Below, piece by piece: positions 1 through 11,492 of a stretch of DNA of 64,000 nt. The translations under genes were made by a program, and so were the position numbers. Position 1 is the first letter of the stretch. Every line of letters begins with the position of its first letter. The notes beneath the pieces were generated by a model. It saw only the letters and a program-made list of their open reading frames with translations. It was not told where the DNA came from and ran no database searches. Source of the stretch: Cymodocea nodosa (lineage: Eukaryota; Streptophyta; Magnoliopsida; Alismatales; Cymodoceaceae); the NCBI GenBank assembly GCA_036874045.1, contig CM072343.1, forward strand, positions 14,032,001 to 14,096,000, given 5' to 3'.

Positions 1-1751
1 TCCTGCTCTTTCCATTCAACAGCATTTATGCTTTCTAATATTTCCTTTCCTTCATTCTTTAATCCAAAAATGTTGTGGAGAAGCTTAGGTGTTATCTGTA
101 CATCAACTTCCTCCACGTTGAAAATTAATTGTCCTTCTTCTTCTCTTAAGTTTGCATAAAAGCAGGGCACTAGATTCTCATATACTGCATGCCCGCTTTC
201 TTGAGAAATAAACTTCAGTAGACCTTGGAATTCAAATAATTCTTTGATTTCTTGCATTCCATCCCAATTTACTGGTCTACTGTATATAATATCATAACCC
301 CTAATCTCTTGATATTTATTATAAGCTTCCTGACTCCAAAAGTATACTTCATTCAGAACTGTTGCTTCAGTCAGGTTAGAAATATGACTTTGTTATTCCA
401 AAGGAGTTTGTTCTTGATCTTCCTCTTCCATAGGCTGAACTTGAAAATGTTCTGCAGATTCCTGAACATTTGCTTCTGCTTTTGTCTGTGATGGTGAGCC
501 GGCAGAACTCTCCACTCTGTCTTGAATTCTTTCCATAAATTGCTGAAGAGTTTCTTGCTCTTTAGTGGAATCTGCAAAGTCATTTTTTTCCATATTGCTT
601 TGTTCAGCTTCTTGTTCATTTTCTATTCTTTCTTCTTTCTCCTGACTATTAATCTACATTGTCACTGTTCTTTCTGATTCTATGGCAAATTGGGATGGAG
701 TCATGGGCAATTCAGTTTCTGCCCTAATTTCTGTTCTTTCTTCTTGTACAGGCTGCAGACTAATTTCAGCCTATTTTTCTTCTTCTCTTTGCTTTTGCTG
801 CTACTGCTCCTACTCCTCCTCGGAATCGGATAGAAGGTTTATAAAAATTGGCTCTATAGGCTCTTTTGATATTGGTACTTCATATTTAATCTCCTTTTGA
901 CATTCAGGCACTATCTCTTTTCCTTTCCTTCGTGTGATTAATTGTGTTTGGTCTTCCTCTTCTTCTTCTAAGATTAAATCTAAAAACAAAGGTTCTGCAC
1001 GCCTTTGAGCCACAGGTACTGGCTCTTCCTGTTTAATTTCTTCAATATTTGCGGGTCTCGAAGGACCAGCTTCAACTTCTCTTGCAGCGGGTCTGGCAGT
1101 GGTTCTTTGATGCTATTCAACTTTAATTTTGTATTGAGCTTTCAATTTTTTTGCAGCCCTCTTCTTGCAAAGTGCATCAAATACCAAGTGTGCTTCAGCT
1201 ACTGCCACATCTTCTGGTTCTCCTTGGTTTTTCCCAACTTGAACCAGTCCTTGGAATTCACTTAATTCCTCTTCAATTGAAGGCCCCAACATTGCTGCTC
1301 ATGCCAACGACCTGAATGGTGGAACTGAAGGTCCTAGCTGCTATTCCTCAGGAACGGGTCTTTCAGCAGTCGGCTCCTCTTGTTCTTCCTCTGCTTGTTG
1401 TTGCCACCTTATTGCACCCCTTGCACAACCAGCAATGCGTTTTTTGAACCATAATCTAGCTTTGCACTAGATTAGCTCTAGGGCTACTTCATTGTTTGGC
1501 CTAATTTTTCTTTCTTTGCTTAAAGCTATTTCTGTTGCTACTTTGATTTTTGTTTCTACTATTTGGGGTATTTGTATACCCAAATCTACTAAAAATCTTC
1601 TCAAGTTGAAAAGTTCTGATTCTACCTTTTGTAGCTCTTTTTCTCTTGTCGTATTCTGAATCTTCTACCGCGTGTGCCATTCCTCTGACTCTTTCAGAAA
1701 CTGTGCTGTGTCAACCGCATCTTCCTAGAAATCGGGTGTCATCTTCCTCAT
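1..1751 (-). pseudogene. G1 ORF3, extra ORF downstream of pol (broken)
   Basis: This is the counterpart of 18987-21208 in G2. It begins near 1751 with a MRKMTP-like start followed by helical, charged, Glu/Gln-rich sequence, and towards base 1 it enters the conserved domain (NWDGMQEIK and LFEFQGLL-like residues around 180-290). That domain resembles the 'putative plant transposon protein' family (Transposase_32) from memory; this is inference. No signal peptide or membrane segment is visible, so I do not call it env. It is broken and the 3' end is off-window. The position right after integrase is where Athila elements often carry an extra ORF. Confidence 0.6.
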
Positions 1752-1989
1752 TGAGGAGTTACACAACAGCACAGAATCGCTCTAATCTCTACTATTCTAA
1801 GTTCTAACTGATCTGCTGGATAATGCCCCAAAACCCTAAGTTTTAATCTAAATAAGCCCTAAGTTTAGGCGGGTAATCGGGTCATTTCCCAAATAAAACT
1901 CTCGCTCTTTCATCCGTGGAATAAGCTTGTTGACTAACTCAAGACTCAATGAAGTAAGTTCGTTGAGTTAAGCGTAACTCAACGGACTC

Positions 1990-2240
1990 CCCGTACAAAC
2001 AGAAATAATAAAAAAAATACTTAAGATAATAGTTTTTTGCTATTTTTTACAAGTTTAACCGATACTATGTTTCGGTTAGACCGACTTTTTTTTCAGTTGA
2101 ACCGATACTATGTTTTGGTAAAACCAAAAGGCTTTTTTACTAAAAATTAATATAGATTTTTTTATGTTCCGGTCATACCGATGGATCTAATCGGTTGAAC
2201 CGCAACGATTTCTTTTTTTTTTTAAACATGAAAATAAAAT
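1990..2240. repeat. CGGTT/AACCG palindrome array between integrase and ORF3 (G1)
   Basis: Several copies of a CGGTTnnACCG-type palindrome occur close together, including runs such as ACCGATACTATGTTTCGGTT, spaced by poly-A/T. The same kind of array lies at the same place in G2 (18480-18660) and G4 (37160-37460). No coding sequence is visible here. Its role is unknown; RNA hairpins are possible. Confidence 0.6.
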
Positions 2241-2256
2241 AAAAACTGATTTCTTA

Positions 2257-5200
2257 CTAAGTAAAGCTCGAGTAGTCCTCTACTTTGACTTCTTCTATAA
2301 TTCCAAAGGAGCATTTTGGTATTTTCAGAATAGGTCTAAGTCTTTGTCCATTTACTTTAAAAATTTTCTGATTTTTAGGATTTTCAATCTTAGTAGCTCC
2401 ATAAGGATAAATATTTCGAACTATGTAAGGTCCTACCCATCTAGATCTTAATTTTCCTCGATGGTTATGGAGTCTAGCCATGTAAAGATATACTTCTTGT
2501 CCTATTTCAAAGCTTTTTGGAATAATTTTCCTATTATGCTAGAATATCATTTTCTCTTTCTCTCTTATAGTCTTCGAATAAGCTTCATTTCTAAATTCTT
2601 CTAATTCAATTAATTGCATTTTCCTATTTTAGACAGCTAGATTTAAATTAGTGTTCAAAGTTTTTAATGCCCAATAAGCTTTATGTTCTATTTCAGTTGG
2701 TAAATGACAACTTTTTCCATATACAAGCCTAAAAGGTGACATACCTAATCTAGTCTTATAAGCAGTTCTATAAGCCCAAAGTGTATCTATCAATCTATTA
2801 GCCCAATCTGTTCTAGTAGGATTTACTACTTTTTCTAAGATTAACTTAATTTGTTTGTTAGCACTTTCTACTTGTCCACTTGTTTGCGGATGATATGATG
2901 TTGCAATTTTGTGGTTTACTCCATATTTCTTCATTAAGACTTCAAAACTTCTATTACAGAAATGAGTTCCTCTATCACAGATAATAGCTTTAGGTATTCC
3001 AAATCTGGCAAATATATTGGTTCTTATAAATTGTATTACCATTTTGTTGTCATTAGTTTTTGTAGGAATAGCTTCTATCCATTTAGATACATAATCCACC
3101 CCCAACAATATGTAATTAAATTGATTAGACATAGGAAATGGACCCATAAAATCTATTCCCCACACATCAAAGATTTCAACCTCAGCAATAGGATTAAGAG
3201 GCATCATATTCCTCTTTGATATTCTTCCTATTTGTTGACATCTTAAACAACTTAAGCAATATTTATGAGTATCTTTGAATAGTGTTGGCCAATAAAACCC
3301 ACATTGCAGAATTTTTGCAGTAGTTTTCCCTGAGCCAAAATGCCCTCCACAAGCTTGGTCATGACAGAAAGACAATATGCTTTGATATTCAGTTTCTGGA
3401 ACACACCTCCTTAAAACCAGATCAGGACATTTCTTAAATAAGTATGGGTCTTCCCAATAGTAATATTTTACTCTTGAGAAAAACAATTTCTTATCCCGTC
3501 TATTCCAATCCTTAGGTGTTAAACTAGTAACTAAGTAATTAACTATGTTTGCATACCAAGGTATTGTGTTGATGGTCATTAATTGTTCATCAGGAAAATT
3601 ATCCTTAATTTCAATATTTGATTTTTCTATTTGTAATCTTGATAAATGATCTGCTACTACATTCTCACAACCTTTTCTATCTTTAATTTCTAGATCAAAT
3701 TCTTGTAATAATAATATACATCGGATCAATCTAGGCATAGTCTCTTCTTTTGCTATTAGATGTTTTAAAGCTGCATGATCCGTGTATACTATTACTTTAG
3801 CTCCAATCAGATATGATCTAAACTTTTCTAAGGCAAACACAATAGCTAATAGTTCTTTTTCAGTAGTTGTGTAATTAACTTGAGCATCATTTAAGGTTTT
3901 GCTTGCATAATGAATCACTCTAGGATATTTTTCTATCTTCTGTCTCAACACTGCTCCTACAGCAAAATCATATGCATCACACATTAATTCAAATGGATGG
4001 CTCCAATCAGGTGCTTGAATTATAGGAGTTGAAATTAAGCTAGTTTTAAGTCTGAAAAATGCTTCCTTACAATTTTTATCAAAGTTAAATGGGACATCTT
4101 TTAATAGATTAGTTAAAGGTCTAGCTATTTTGCTAAAGTCTTTAATAAATCTTCTATAAAAACCAGCATGTCCTAGAAATGATCTAATATCTTTTACTGA
4201 TTTAGGTTCTGGTAGATTAGAAATTACTTCTATTTTAGCTTTATCTACTTCCAACCCTTTCTTAGAAACAACATACCCTAAGACTATTCCTTGTTTAACC
4301 ATGAAGTGACATTTTTCCCAATTTAAAACCAGATTTTTTTCAACACAACATTTTAATATTTGGTCTAAATTTCTTAAACAAACTTCATATAAGTTGCCAT
4401 GTACAATAAAATCATCCATAAATATTTCTAAAAAATCTTCAGTCATTCTAGTAAATATGCCCTACATACACCTTTGAAAGGTAGCTGGTGCATTGCATAA
4501 TTCGAATGGCATTCTCTTAAAAGCATAAGTTCCATTAGGACAGGTGAAAGTTGTTTTCTCTTGATCCTCTAATGCTATTGGAATTTGATTATAACCTGAA
4601 TACCCGTCTAGGAAATAAAAATATTCTTGCCCTGCTAATCTTTCCAGCATTTGATCTATAAAAGGTAAGGGAAAATTATCTTTCCTAGTCACAGCATTCA
4701 GCTTTCTATAGTCTATACATACTCTCCAACCTGATTGAATTCTAGTAGGTATCAAGTCTTGACTTTCATTCCTAATAACTGTTAATCCTGATTTCTTGGG
4801 AACTACATAGATTGGGCTAACCCACGAGCTATCAGAAATTGGATAAATTATGTCATTATCTAACCATTTCACTATTTCCTTCCTAACTACTTCTTTAAGG
4901 TTTGGATTTAATCTCCTCTCAGGAATTCTAACAAGTTTAGCATTCTCTTCTAAATATATGTGGTAACAGCATAAAGTTCAACTTAACCCTTTTATATCAA
5001 TCATAGTCCATCCTATTGCTTCTTTATAACTTTTCACTACATCTTTTAATTTAGTTATTTGATCCTCTTTTAAATCTGAAGCAATAATGATTGGACATGT
5101 TCGTTTCTCTTCCAAAAATATATAGGTTAATTCAGGAGGTAAAGGTTTTAATTCTAAATGTTGCCCATCAGAAGCTAGAGCTCCTAATTGAACATCATCA

Positions 5201-5292
5201 TTTTCTAAATTAATTTCCTCCAGATCTCCTTCTATATTTATGCTTTCACTTTCCTCAAAAGTTTTAGAATTGATTTGCCTATTTAATTCTTC
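2257..5292 (-). pseudogene. pol: G1 pol: reverse transcriptase, RNase H, integrase (broken)
   Basis: Read on the minus strand. The RT part shows [11 protein letters not shown] and [10 protein letters not shown] near 4480-4630 and the catalytic FMDD box near 4410. RNase H follows ([12 protein letters not shown], then [16 protein letters not shown]). Integrase has an HHCC-type zinc region ([11 protein letters not shown] near 3230), the catalytic core ([10 protein letters not shown], then [10 protein letters not shown]) and [10 protein letters not shown]. The C-terminal part at 2257-2481 has a GPY/F-like region (WVGPYIV). I see no chromodomain, as expected for the Athila/Tat side of plant Ty3 elements. 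The long 605-residue open stretch (2629-4446) shows moderate rather than advanced decay, but the whole is broken. Confidence 0.85.
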
Positions 5293-5907
5293 TTAAATCA
5301 CATCATCTAACATATCTCCTTCATTCTCTAAAAAGTCTATGGTATGTAAGGACATTTCTAACTCCTCAAACCTTTCTGGTTTGAAAATATTTAGTTGAGT
5401 ATCCCCATTACCATATGCTAACTTCATTACTCCAGTTTTACAATTTATAACAGCCCCTGATGTTGCTAAAAATGGCCTTCCCAAAATTAAAGATGTATCA
5501 CTATTTTTATGCTTAATTTGTTAGGAATCCAAAATTACAATATCAATAGGATATATAAAGTTTTTGATTTTAATTAAGACATCCTCTATTTTTCCTCTAG
5601 GGTATCTTATACTTCTATCAACTAATTGAATAACCGTACTAGTAGGAGTTACGCCTTTTAATCCTTAGGATGCAAATATATCACTTGGCATAACATTTAT
5701 ACCTGCACCTAAGTCTATTAAGGTTCTTTCTAGAATGGTATTTCCTATGGTGCATGATATAATAGGGATTCTAGGATCAGATAACTTTTTAGGAATTTGT
5801 GGCAAAAATAGGGAACTACTTTGCTCAGCTAAAAAGACCTTTCTAAGAACATTTTGCTCTATTTTCTTAGTACACCAATCCTTTAGAAATTTAGCGCAAT
5901 GAGGCAT
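5293..5907 (-). pseudogene. G1 aspartic protease region (broken)
   Basis: The minus strand reads LIDLGAGINVMPSDIF near 5670-5720, the Athila-type version of the retroviral D-S/T-G active site, followed by a GRPFLATSGAVI stretch near 5440-5484 that closes the protease fold in this family. Upstream is a helical linker (HCAKFLKDWCTKK) that normally precedes Athila protease. The protein would cut the Gag-Pol polyprotein. The region is broken. Confidence 0.75.
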
Positions 5908-5963
5908 TTTCTACAATAGATCTAACAAAGGAATGTTTACTTGTACTTTTTCAAAAATTTCTC

Positions 5964-6602
5964 TCATTTTTTCTTTTTTTCAGGTATTGTTTGTTGTAAT
6001 CTTTCAGGATAGGGTGCTAAAGATTGTGATTTAAAAGATTCTTTTTCTTTCGTTTGATTTGTGTGATCATTTTTAGCCTCATTAGCAGATTCAGATTGTT
6101 CTTCAATGATTTCTAGATTTTCAGCTATTACATTTTCATTATCATTTTGATTTTTACTCTTATCCACCTTCATATTATTTTCATTTTGAGTTCTTGGTCG
6201 TATATCAGTTCCAGATCTTAATGTTACACATACATCTTCCAGATTTTCGTTACTCTCATGATGTTTTTGTATATCATTTTCCTGATTATGATCTTCAATT
6301 GTTTTTAGTTTTAAAGTGCATTCTTTAAATTCTCTTGCATTAGTATTTTCTTTTGACTGTGTATTTTGCAAATTATGTAGATCTATAACATTATAATTTC
6401 CATTGTCCTATTGCATAACTTTTATTTTCATTGTATATTCGTCCAATGCTTTTAGTTTTCTTTCCAGATCATCTAATCTCATTGCATTCAATTTTTGATC
6501 AATTTTCATTATGGTTTTTTCAGTTTCGTAAATTATATCCATTTTAGGTTCTGAATATGCTTCCTTATAGTTTAATTGGTTAACTTCTTGTTGCTGACAC
6601 AT
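5964..6602 (-). pseudogene. G1 gag-pol linker with VTLRSG motif
   Basis: This acidic, Asn/Glu-rich stretch contains VTLRSGTDIRPR near 6205 and ends PYPERLQQ near 6000, hallmarks of the linker between gag and protease in Athila elements. Upstream is a coiled-coil-like part (MRLDDLERKLKALDEY). The capsid domain that should precede it is absent here and is found downstream of pol in G2 and G4. Broken. Confidence 0.7.
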
Positions 6603-6631
6603 AAAGTTTTCTAGTTTGTCCAGCTTTTGCT

Positions 6632-6925
6632 CTATACTACGCTCCAGTCTGTCATACCTATCCCAAATTCTGTGTCTCTCAACATATTACACATTCTATA
6701 CTGACCATCAGTTGGATAAACTATAGGATTCTCATACTCGACTCTATTATATTGAGGATAATTCATTTGTTGTTCATGGGATCTAGCCATCTGCAAACGT
6801 TTCAGTTTCAAATAGTTAGAAATATCGTGACCTTCAGAATTGCAAAATTCACATATGCTAACTACAGGTTTCAAAAATCTTTGAACATAAGCATATGCCA
6901 TATTCTCAATTACAGAAGAAAGCAC
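6632..6925 (-). CDS. G1 5' leader ORF with a single zinc knuckle
   Basis: A 97-residue frame starts soon after the primer site. Around residues 24-40 it has CEFCNSEGHDISNYLKL; compared with the G4 copy this is a CX2CX4HX4C nucleocapsid-type zinc knuckle. The rest is hydrophilic (SHEQQMNYPQYNRVEYENP). There is no capsid fold before the knuckle, so the 5' gag position holds only the nucleocapsid-like part. The frame does not continue cleanly into the linker. Confidence 0.6.
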   Translation of the reverse strand: MLSSVIENMAYAYVQRFLKPVVSICEFCNSEGHDISNYLKLKRLQMARSHEQQMNYPQYNRVEYENPIVYPTDGQYRMCNMLRDTEFGIGMTDWSVV

Positions 6926-6977
6926 AGAACATTCTAGCTATTAAAATAAAACAGCTCTAATAGTTACTTATATAAAT

Positions 6978-6995
6978 TCCCCGGCAACGACGCCA
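6978..6995 (-). other. Primer binding site of G1 (Asp-tRNA type)
   Basis: The minus strand reads TGGCGTCGTTGCCGGGGA seven bases inside the LTR end. It is close to TGGCGCCGTTGCCGGGGA, which I know as the tRNA-Asp-complementary site of Athila/Tat elements. Confidence 0.8.
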
Positions 6996-8222
6996 GAAAA
7001 CTTGTATGGTTACCTAGCACGACACTAGAAAACTTATTTGGATCTCCAACAACGCACCAGAAAAACTAGGATTTGTTAACTTCTATTTTTACTTAGTTAA
7101 TTTATCTTTATGCCTATATCACTGAATTTCTTTTTAGAAGTAAACAAACAACCATTCACACAAATTAGATATTAATTCCAATTTGTATTTTAACTGCAAG
7201 TGCATAGTGTCTATTGTATTAGTGTGCAAGTATAGGTCGATCCCACATGGAATTGCTTAAGAATTGAGAACTGTTCCGTTTTTAACAATCAAATTTATAT
7301 ATTCAATAAGCTCTCCATTGAGTTACAGTTATCTCAATGAACAAAGTTCGTTGAGTTATGGCTAACTCAACGAACTAACCTCGTGGACTTAAGTTAACTC
7401 CACGAGCCTGCATTTCCTATTTAATACTGCTATTTATAGAGGAATTCGGCCAACCATTGGGCAGTTCCACAGATTGTAAATAACATCAATTAAGCTCTTT
7501 AATGTTAGTAAACATTGGATTTATCATTAGGCATTACTAACATTCAGATAATTCAAACAGTAACGATTAAAATCTTTAAGTCTTTTGAACGAACCAATTT
7601 TAGTAAATTGTAAAACTAAAACAAACATAAAGCAATCACAACACTAACAAAGATAACATTAATCACGATACAAAACAAACAATATAATACTCAAATACAA
7701 AATATAAACATAGATAAGTTATTTTTGGTATTTTTGTTTTGATATGAGCATGGAAATGGGCGAAAGGTGAAATGTAAAGTAATCTCAGTCTACAGTAAAT
7801 ACTTCTGTCACTACATGCAACGCGATTACACCACTGAAAATTAAACCACTTACAATTCTGTCTCCTCTCCCTATAGAATCGCGAGTCCAGAATTGCAAAA
7901 TGATTTCCTCTTCAGCATACAGGCATCAACTCGAAGCCAAGGCTAGAAGCTTTACGATCTCCTGAGATATGAGTCGGCGCTTGATGAAAATGACTTCCCT
8001 TCCCGCGATGTGATCACTATTCACAGTGATTGTTAGGCACTGTGTTTGGCTCAGAATCAACCCAACATCAGGAAAGTATCCTCACAGACCTCCGATGGTT
8101 GGTGATTATGGTGGTGGTGATGATGGTTGGTGTGGTACTTCAGAGAATTGCCGACGGTGATCCTCCTCTACACTCACTGGCCACACCCATCGATCACACA
8201 CCGCTGCTTTTTTTCTTCTTTT

Positions 8223-8230
8223 CTTTTATA
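8223..8230 (-). promoter_or_regulatory. TATA box of the Athila-like LTR
   Basis: TATAAAAG on the minus strand (AAATATAAAAG context) is kept at the matching place in the LTRs at 32749-32756 (-), 50627-50634 (+) and 53186-53193 (-). It splits each LTR into a U3 of roughly 0.9-1.0 kb and a longer R-U5. Confidence 0.55.
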
Positions 8231-8460
8231 TTTCTTCAGTGGTAACTACTTCTACTTGAATGATCTGTTGGATTTCCTTCATTCATATCAACGACGATGA
8301 TTTCTTCTCCCTACGTGATACATGCGATCGTGGTTTTTCCTTCCAACTGTCCTGTTTCTGCAACCGCTACAGTGGCATATTAGAAAATAAATAGTCCGTG
8401 GAGTTATCTGTAACTCCACGGACTTGCTTCGTTGATTTAACTATAAAACACATGCATAAA

Positions 8461-8586
8461 CTTAACTATCCGATGCTCAGGTGCATTTCGGATACTTATA
8501 GACTTAACTATCCGATGCTCAGGTGCATTTCGGATACTTATAGACTTAACTATCCGATGCTCAGATGCATTTCGGATAGTTATAGA
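8461..8586 (-). repeat. Three tandem copies of a 42-bp unit in U3
   Basis: Units at 8461, 8503 and 8545 each contain CTTAACTATCCGATGCTCAG and a matching inverted half (TTTCGGATA). The third differs slightly. The unit is itself a weak hairpin (TATCCGA / TCGGATA). The related LTR at about 32990-33080 carries fewer copies, so the array expanded within the family. Confidence 0.85.
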
Positions 8587-8960
8587 TAACTCATCGATAT
8601 ATTACTTAAGTCAATCTTCCATATCTCGACACGTGTCATCAACAATTTTATAATAAAAGAAACATTTCGGAGAGTTACTAGTCTAACTATCTAATGCCTA
8701 GATGCATTTTGGATAGTTAGAGATAACTCACCGAAAATCCACTTAAGTCATTCTCCTAGAACATAACACGTGTCCACAACTATTTTATAATAAAAGGATA
8801 TTTTGGAGAGTTACACATATAACTATCCAATGCCTAGCTGCAATTTTGGATAGTTATAGATAACTCACTGAAAGTTCACTAAAGTCATGCATTATGGTTT
8901 CGACACGTGTACTTCAGGAAATAATAAAATATTCTTTTAAAACATAATTGTTCAGCAATT
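8545..8960 (-). promoter_or_regulatory. About 138-bp tandem U3 repeats, each with a CACGTG G-box
   Basis: Three diverged units each run: inverted TATCCGA motif, AACTCACCGA, CTTAAGTCA, then a palindromic G-box. CACGTG cores lie at 8630-8635, 8767-8772 and 8904-8909, within GACACGTGTC or ACACGTGTC, followed by TTTATAATAAAA. G-boxes of this form are bound by plant bZIP/bHLH factors (established knowledge). Placement upstream of the LTR TATA box suggests an enhancer array (inference). Confidence 0.6.
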
Positions 8961-9236
8961 TAAACATAATTGTCTAATACATGTTCGATACGTTAAACAT
9001 AACTGTCTGAAATAACAGAAAATTCGGATACTTAAGAATTTCATAGCCTGCAATTTACCAACAGTTCAGAAATGTACTAAATTAACATTAATTCCACGAA
9101 ATTAAGCAGATTCTTTAATTAAAGCTTATAATAGTGCAATTATAACATAATGGCTTAATTTTCATATGATAAGCTAAATATTATGCAATTAATCATCATT
9201 TAACCGTTAATATTATGCACTTTTTCATTCTAAACA

Positions 9237-9434
9237 TATACCTTGGGGAAAGAAGTAATCTCTATAAATTTCTGCTAACCTTTTGTCCACTCGAAATATT
9301 TTCTTAAACCAAGTGCGTGGAACTTCATCATTCTCTATTTCTTTTCCTTTATCATCTCCTCTGTTTTTGCCTTTTCCTTTGCCATGACCTTTGTAGAACT
9401 TGGAGACCATCGTCGCACATTGTAACAGCAACAA
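9237..9434 (-). pseudogene. S1 extra ORF, first 66 codons, cut by G1
   Basis: It starts MLLLQCATMVSKFYKG, then a basic Gly/Lys-rich run (GKGKGKNRGDDKGKE), then WFKKIFRVDKRLAEIYRDYF. It matches the starts of the longer ORFs at 27331 (S2) and 60119 (S3). The homology ends at the LTR boundary of G1. Confidence 0.75.
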
Positions 9435-9673
9435 GCGAGAAAGATTTTCTTAACAAAGTTTACTAATAACCTAAGTGCCCGTGTAATAAGTGTTTAAATA
9501 GGGTTTTTATGTGAGTAACTCAAGGTGTATAAGTCGGGTTTGGATTTCAAATGAGTATTAAATATAGTTTATTCAATTAAGATACCCGAAATATTCAAAT
9601 ATAACTCGTTGAGTTAACTAACCTATCGAGTAAAACGCTGTCTAGAGGTAGTTTTACACGTTACGTTATCTAA

Positions 9674-11485
9674 CATTGAGTATTTTGTTTTGATGATGTG
9701 TGCTGAATGAAAATAATCATATTTGCTCAATTACTATTGCTTGTGAAAAGAAATTAAAATCATCAATTAATACAGAAAAAGCTTACTAGCATAAATACTT
9801 GTCTGTATTGAATCTGAAGTTAATAACTAGTCGTTTCGTTGTATTAATTTCTCATTTAACTAAACATTAAGTTAATGTGTGTTTTTATTGAAAAGCATGA
9901 TATGTTTTAAAGTTATATCTTCTGTATCATGAATAGTGCACGTTTAGACAACTCGTTAAGTTAGAGTTTTGTTTGTATAGAGGTCACGCGAGAACTCATT
10001 AAGTTAGAGGCTTAAAGGTTAAAATAGGTCACGTGATAACTCGTAAGTTAGTGAGTAAAAGAAGAGACGAACTCATTAAGTTAGTGTTATACACGTGGTG
10101 AAATTATAAGTTACGAATGTTGTATTGTATCACGTGAGGTGCACATGTTTAACTCGTTAAGTTAACATAACTAAACGTGTTGAGTTGCTATATTGAACAC
10201 TAAGGCAACACGTTAGGTTAGCATTATAAACTTAAGTTGTTATTTTTTCATGTGGTAAAATTCTTATTATAAAAACATTTGTTTATTACTGAATTGGTGA
10301 GTTAAAGTTTTTTTCGGAGACTTATAGTCGTAACTATCCGAAAGGTAACTTAAGTCATGTTTTCAGGTTTTGACACGTGTCTCACTAGTTTTATGGTATA
10401 AAGAGTTTTTCGGTGACTTACAATCGTAACTATCTGAAACTTAAACTGTTTTCGGTGAGTTATCGTTTAACCTTCCAAAAGAAAGGTTAAGCTAGTTCGT
10501 TGAGTTAGTGTAACACCACGGACTTAGTTCGTTGAGTTAGCTACAGTACTTGTCACGTGAAATGGCACATGAGGAACTCGTTAAGTTAGAAACTTTAAGT
10601 TATATATACTTGTGTTACTCGTTTAGTTAACATTAAAGTAATGACTTCTTATTACACTTGATGTAAAATTCTTTGGATGAGAAAGTTTATTTTGTAGGAA
10701 ATTTTTCAGAGATCCAGGATTGATGATTAAAGAAAATTCGAAATATAAACATGGGTCAGAACGTGTGTGTTTTGATGAAGGAAAAAGAAAAGACGTGGAG
10801 AAGTGGAAAACTGGTAGTGATTAAACGTGAAGGATATGCATGAAATGAAGATATAGTATAAAAGGCATAGAATTCTCGGTGATCAAACTATCCTTGGACA
10901 CAAAAAAAAAATCTTTTCAAGAATCAAACTATCCCTGCACACCAAAAGAAAAATCTTTTTCAAGGATCAAAAACACCTCTTCGGGGTAAATCTCTCAAGT
11001 GGAAGAAAATTCAGTGAAGCAAAAAAGGTTAAATTTATGTCACTAAAGATTTGAAGTATCAAGTGGAAGAAAATTCAATGAAGCAGAACCAAGTATTATT
11101 TATGTCACTAAAGATTTAAAGTATCAGAAGAAAGCAAATTCAGTGAAGCAGAGAAAGACAAGATATTCGTTACTAAAGAATTGCTGAAGAAGAAAAAGAA
11201 GAGGAAGAAAGATCTCAAACAACGAGAAATGTTTTAAATTCCACAAATTAGTTTTCTCTGTTTGTAATTATGAAATTGTTTAGATGATACATGGTATCGA
11301 GATATAATTGCATCTACAATTTTTGAGGAGAATTGAATTGTATATTGTAATTGAAACCTTGAATAAAAATGATTTTATGAAAACAATGTCTCGACTTTTT
11401 TTGAGTTTTAAAGTTTCAATTATATTTCAAAAAATATTAAAAATACACAATTCACCCCCCTCTTGTGTAGCCATACGATCCTACA
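9674..11485 (+). mobile_element. L1: solo LTR of the Sirevirus-like family
   Basis: The sequence from about 9676 (TTGAGTATTTTG) to CCTACA at 11485 matches the LTRs at 24044-24538 (-) and 56582-57306 (-). It is flanked by TCTAACA on both sides (9669-9675 and 11486-11492), and S2 and S3 show the same target uninterrupted. A 5-bp target duplication (TCTAA) is therefore likely. A TATA box (TATAAAAG, 10857-10864) and AATTCACCCCCC (about 11450) mark promoter and 3' end. At about 1.81 kb it is the only full-length LTR of this family in the window. Its U3 carries CACGTG and AACTCGTTAAGTTA motifs also found in the Ty3 LTRs. Confidence 0.85.
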
Positions 11486-11492
11486 TCTAACA

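Larger units (their letters stand above)
1..9236 (-). mobile_element. G1: Athila-like Ty3 element, 5' LTR to ORF3, cut by window edge
   Basis: On the minus strand the parts follow in order: 5' LTR (9236-7003), Asp-type primer binding site, zinc-knuckle leader, gag-pol linker, protease, RT, RNase H, integrase, palindrome array and the extra ORF3, which runs off the window at base 1. The Athila assignment rests on the primer site, the VTLRSG linker, the DLGA protease motif and the RT/integrase style. It is broken, with several interruptions spread over the coding region. Its 5' LTR sits inside the extra ORF of the Sirevirus-like element S1, so G1 is younger than S1. Whether it carries the downstream gag and F-box seen in G2 and G4 cannot be told, because that part is off-window. 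Confidence 0.85.
7003..9236 (-). repeat. G1 5' LTR (about 2.23 kb)
   Basis: On the minus strand the LTR starts TGTTTAGAATG (9236) and ends ACCATACA (7003), next to the primer site. Related LTRs lie at 31524-33751 (-), 49766-51769 (+), 52051-54057 (-), 54764-56581 (-) and, as a remnant, 33752-36167 (+). The U3 carries tandem repeats and G-boxes (separate entries). A short ORF of about 60-70 codons (MSRCLVKMASLP type) recurs in the transcribed part of these LTRs, but I do not think it is coding. Confidence 0.85.

Noticed and set aside
8461-8586. Direct repeats of 42 bp resembling a small CRISPR-like array.
   Set aside because: No spacers separate the units, the host is a plant, and the units are U3 tandem repeats of an LTR.
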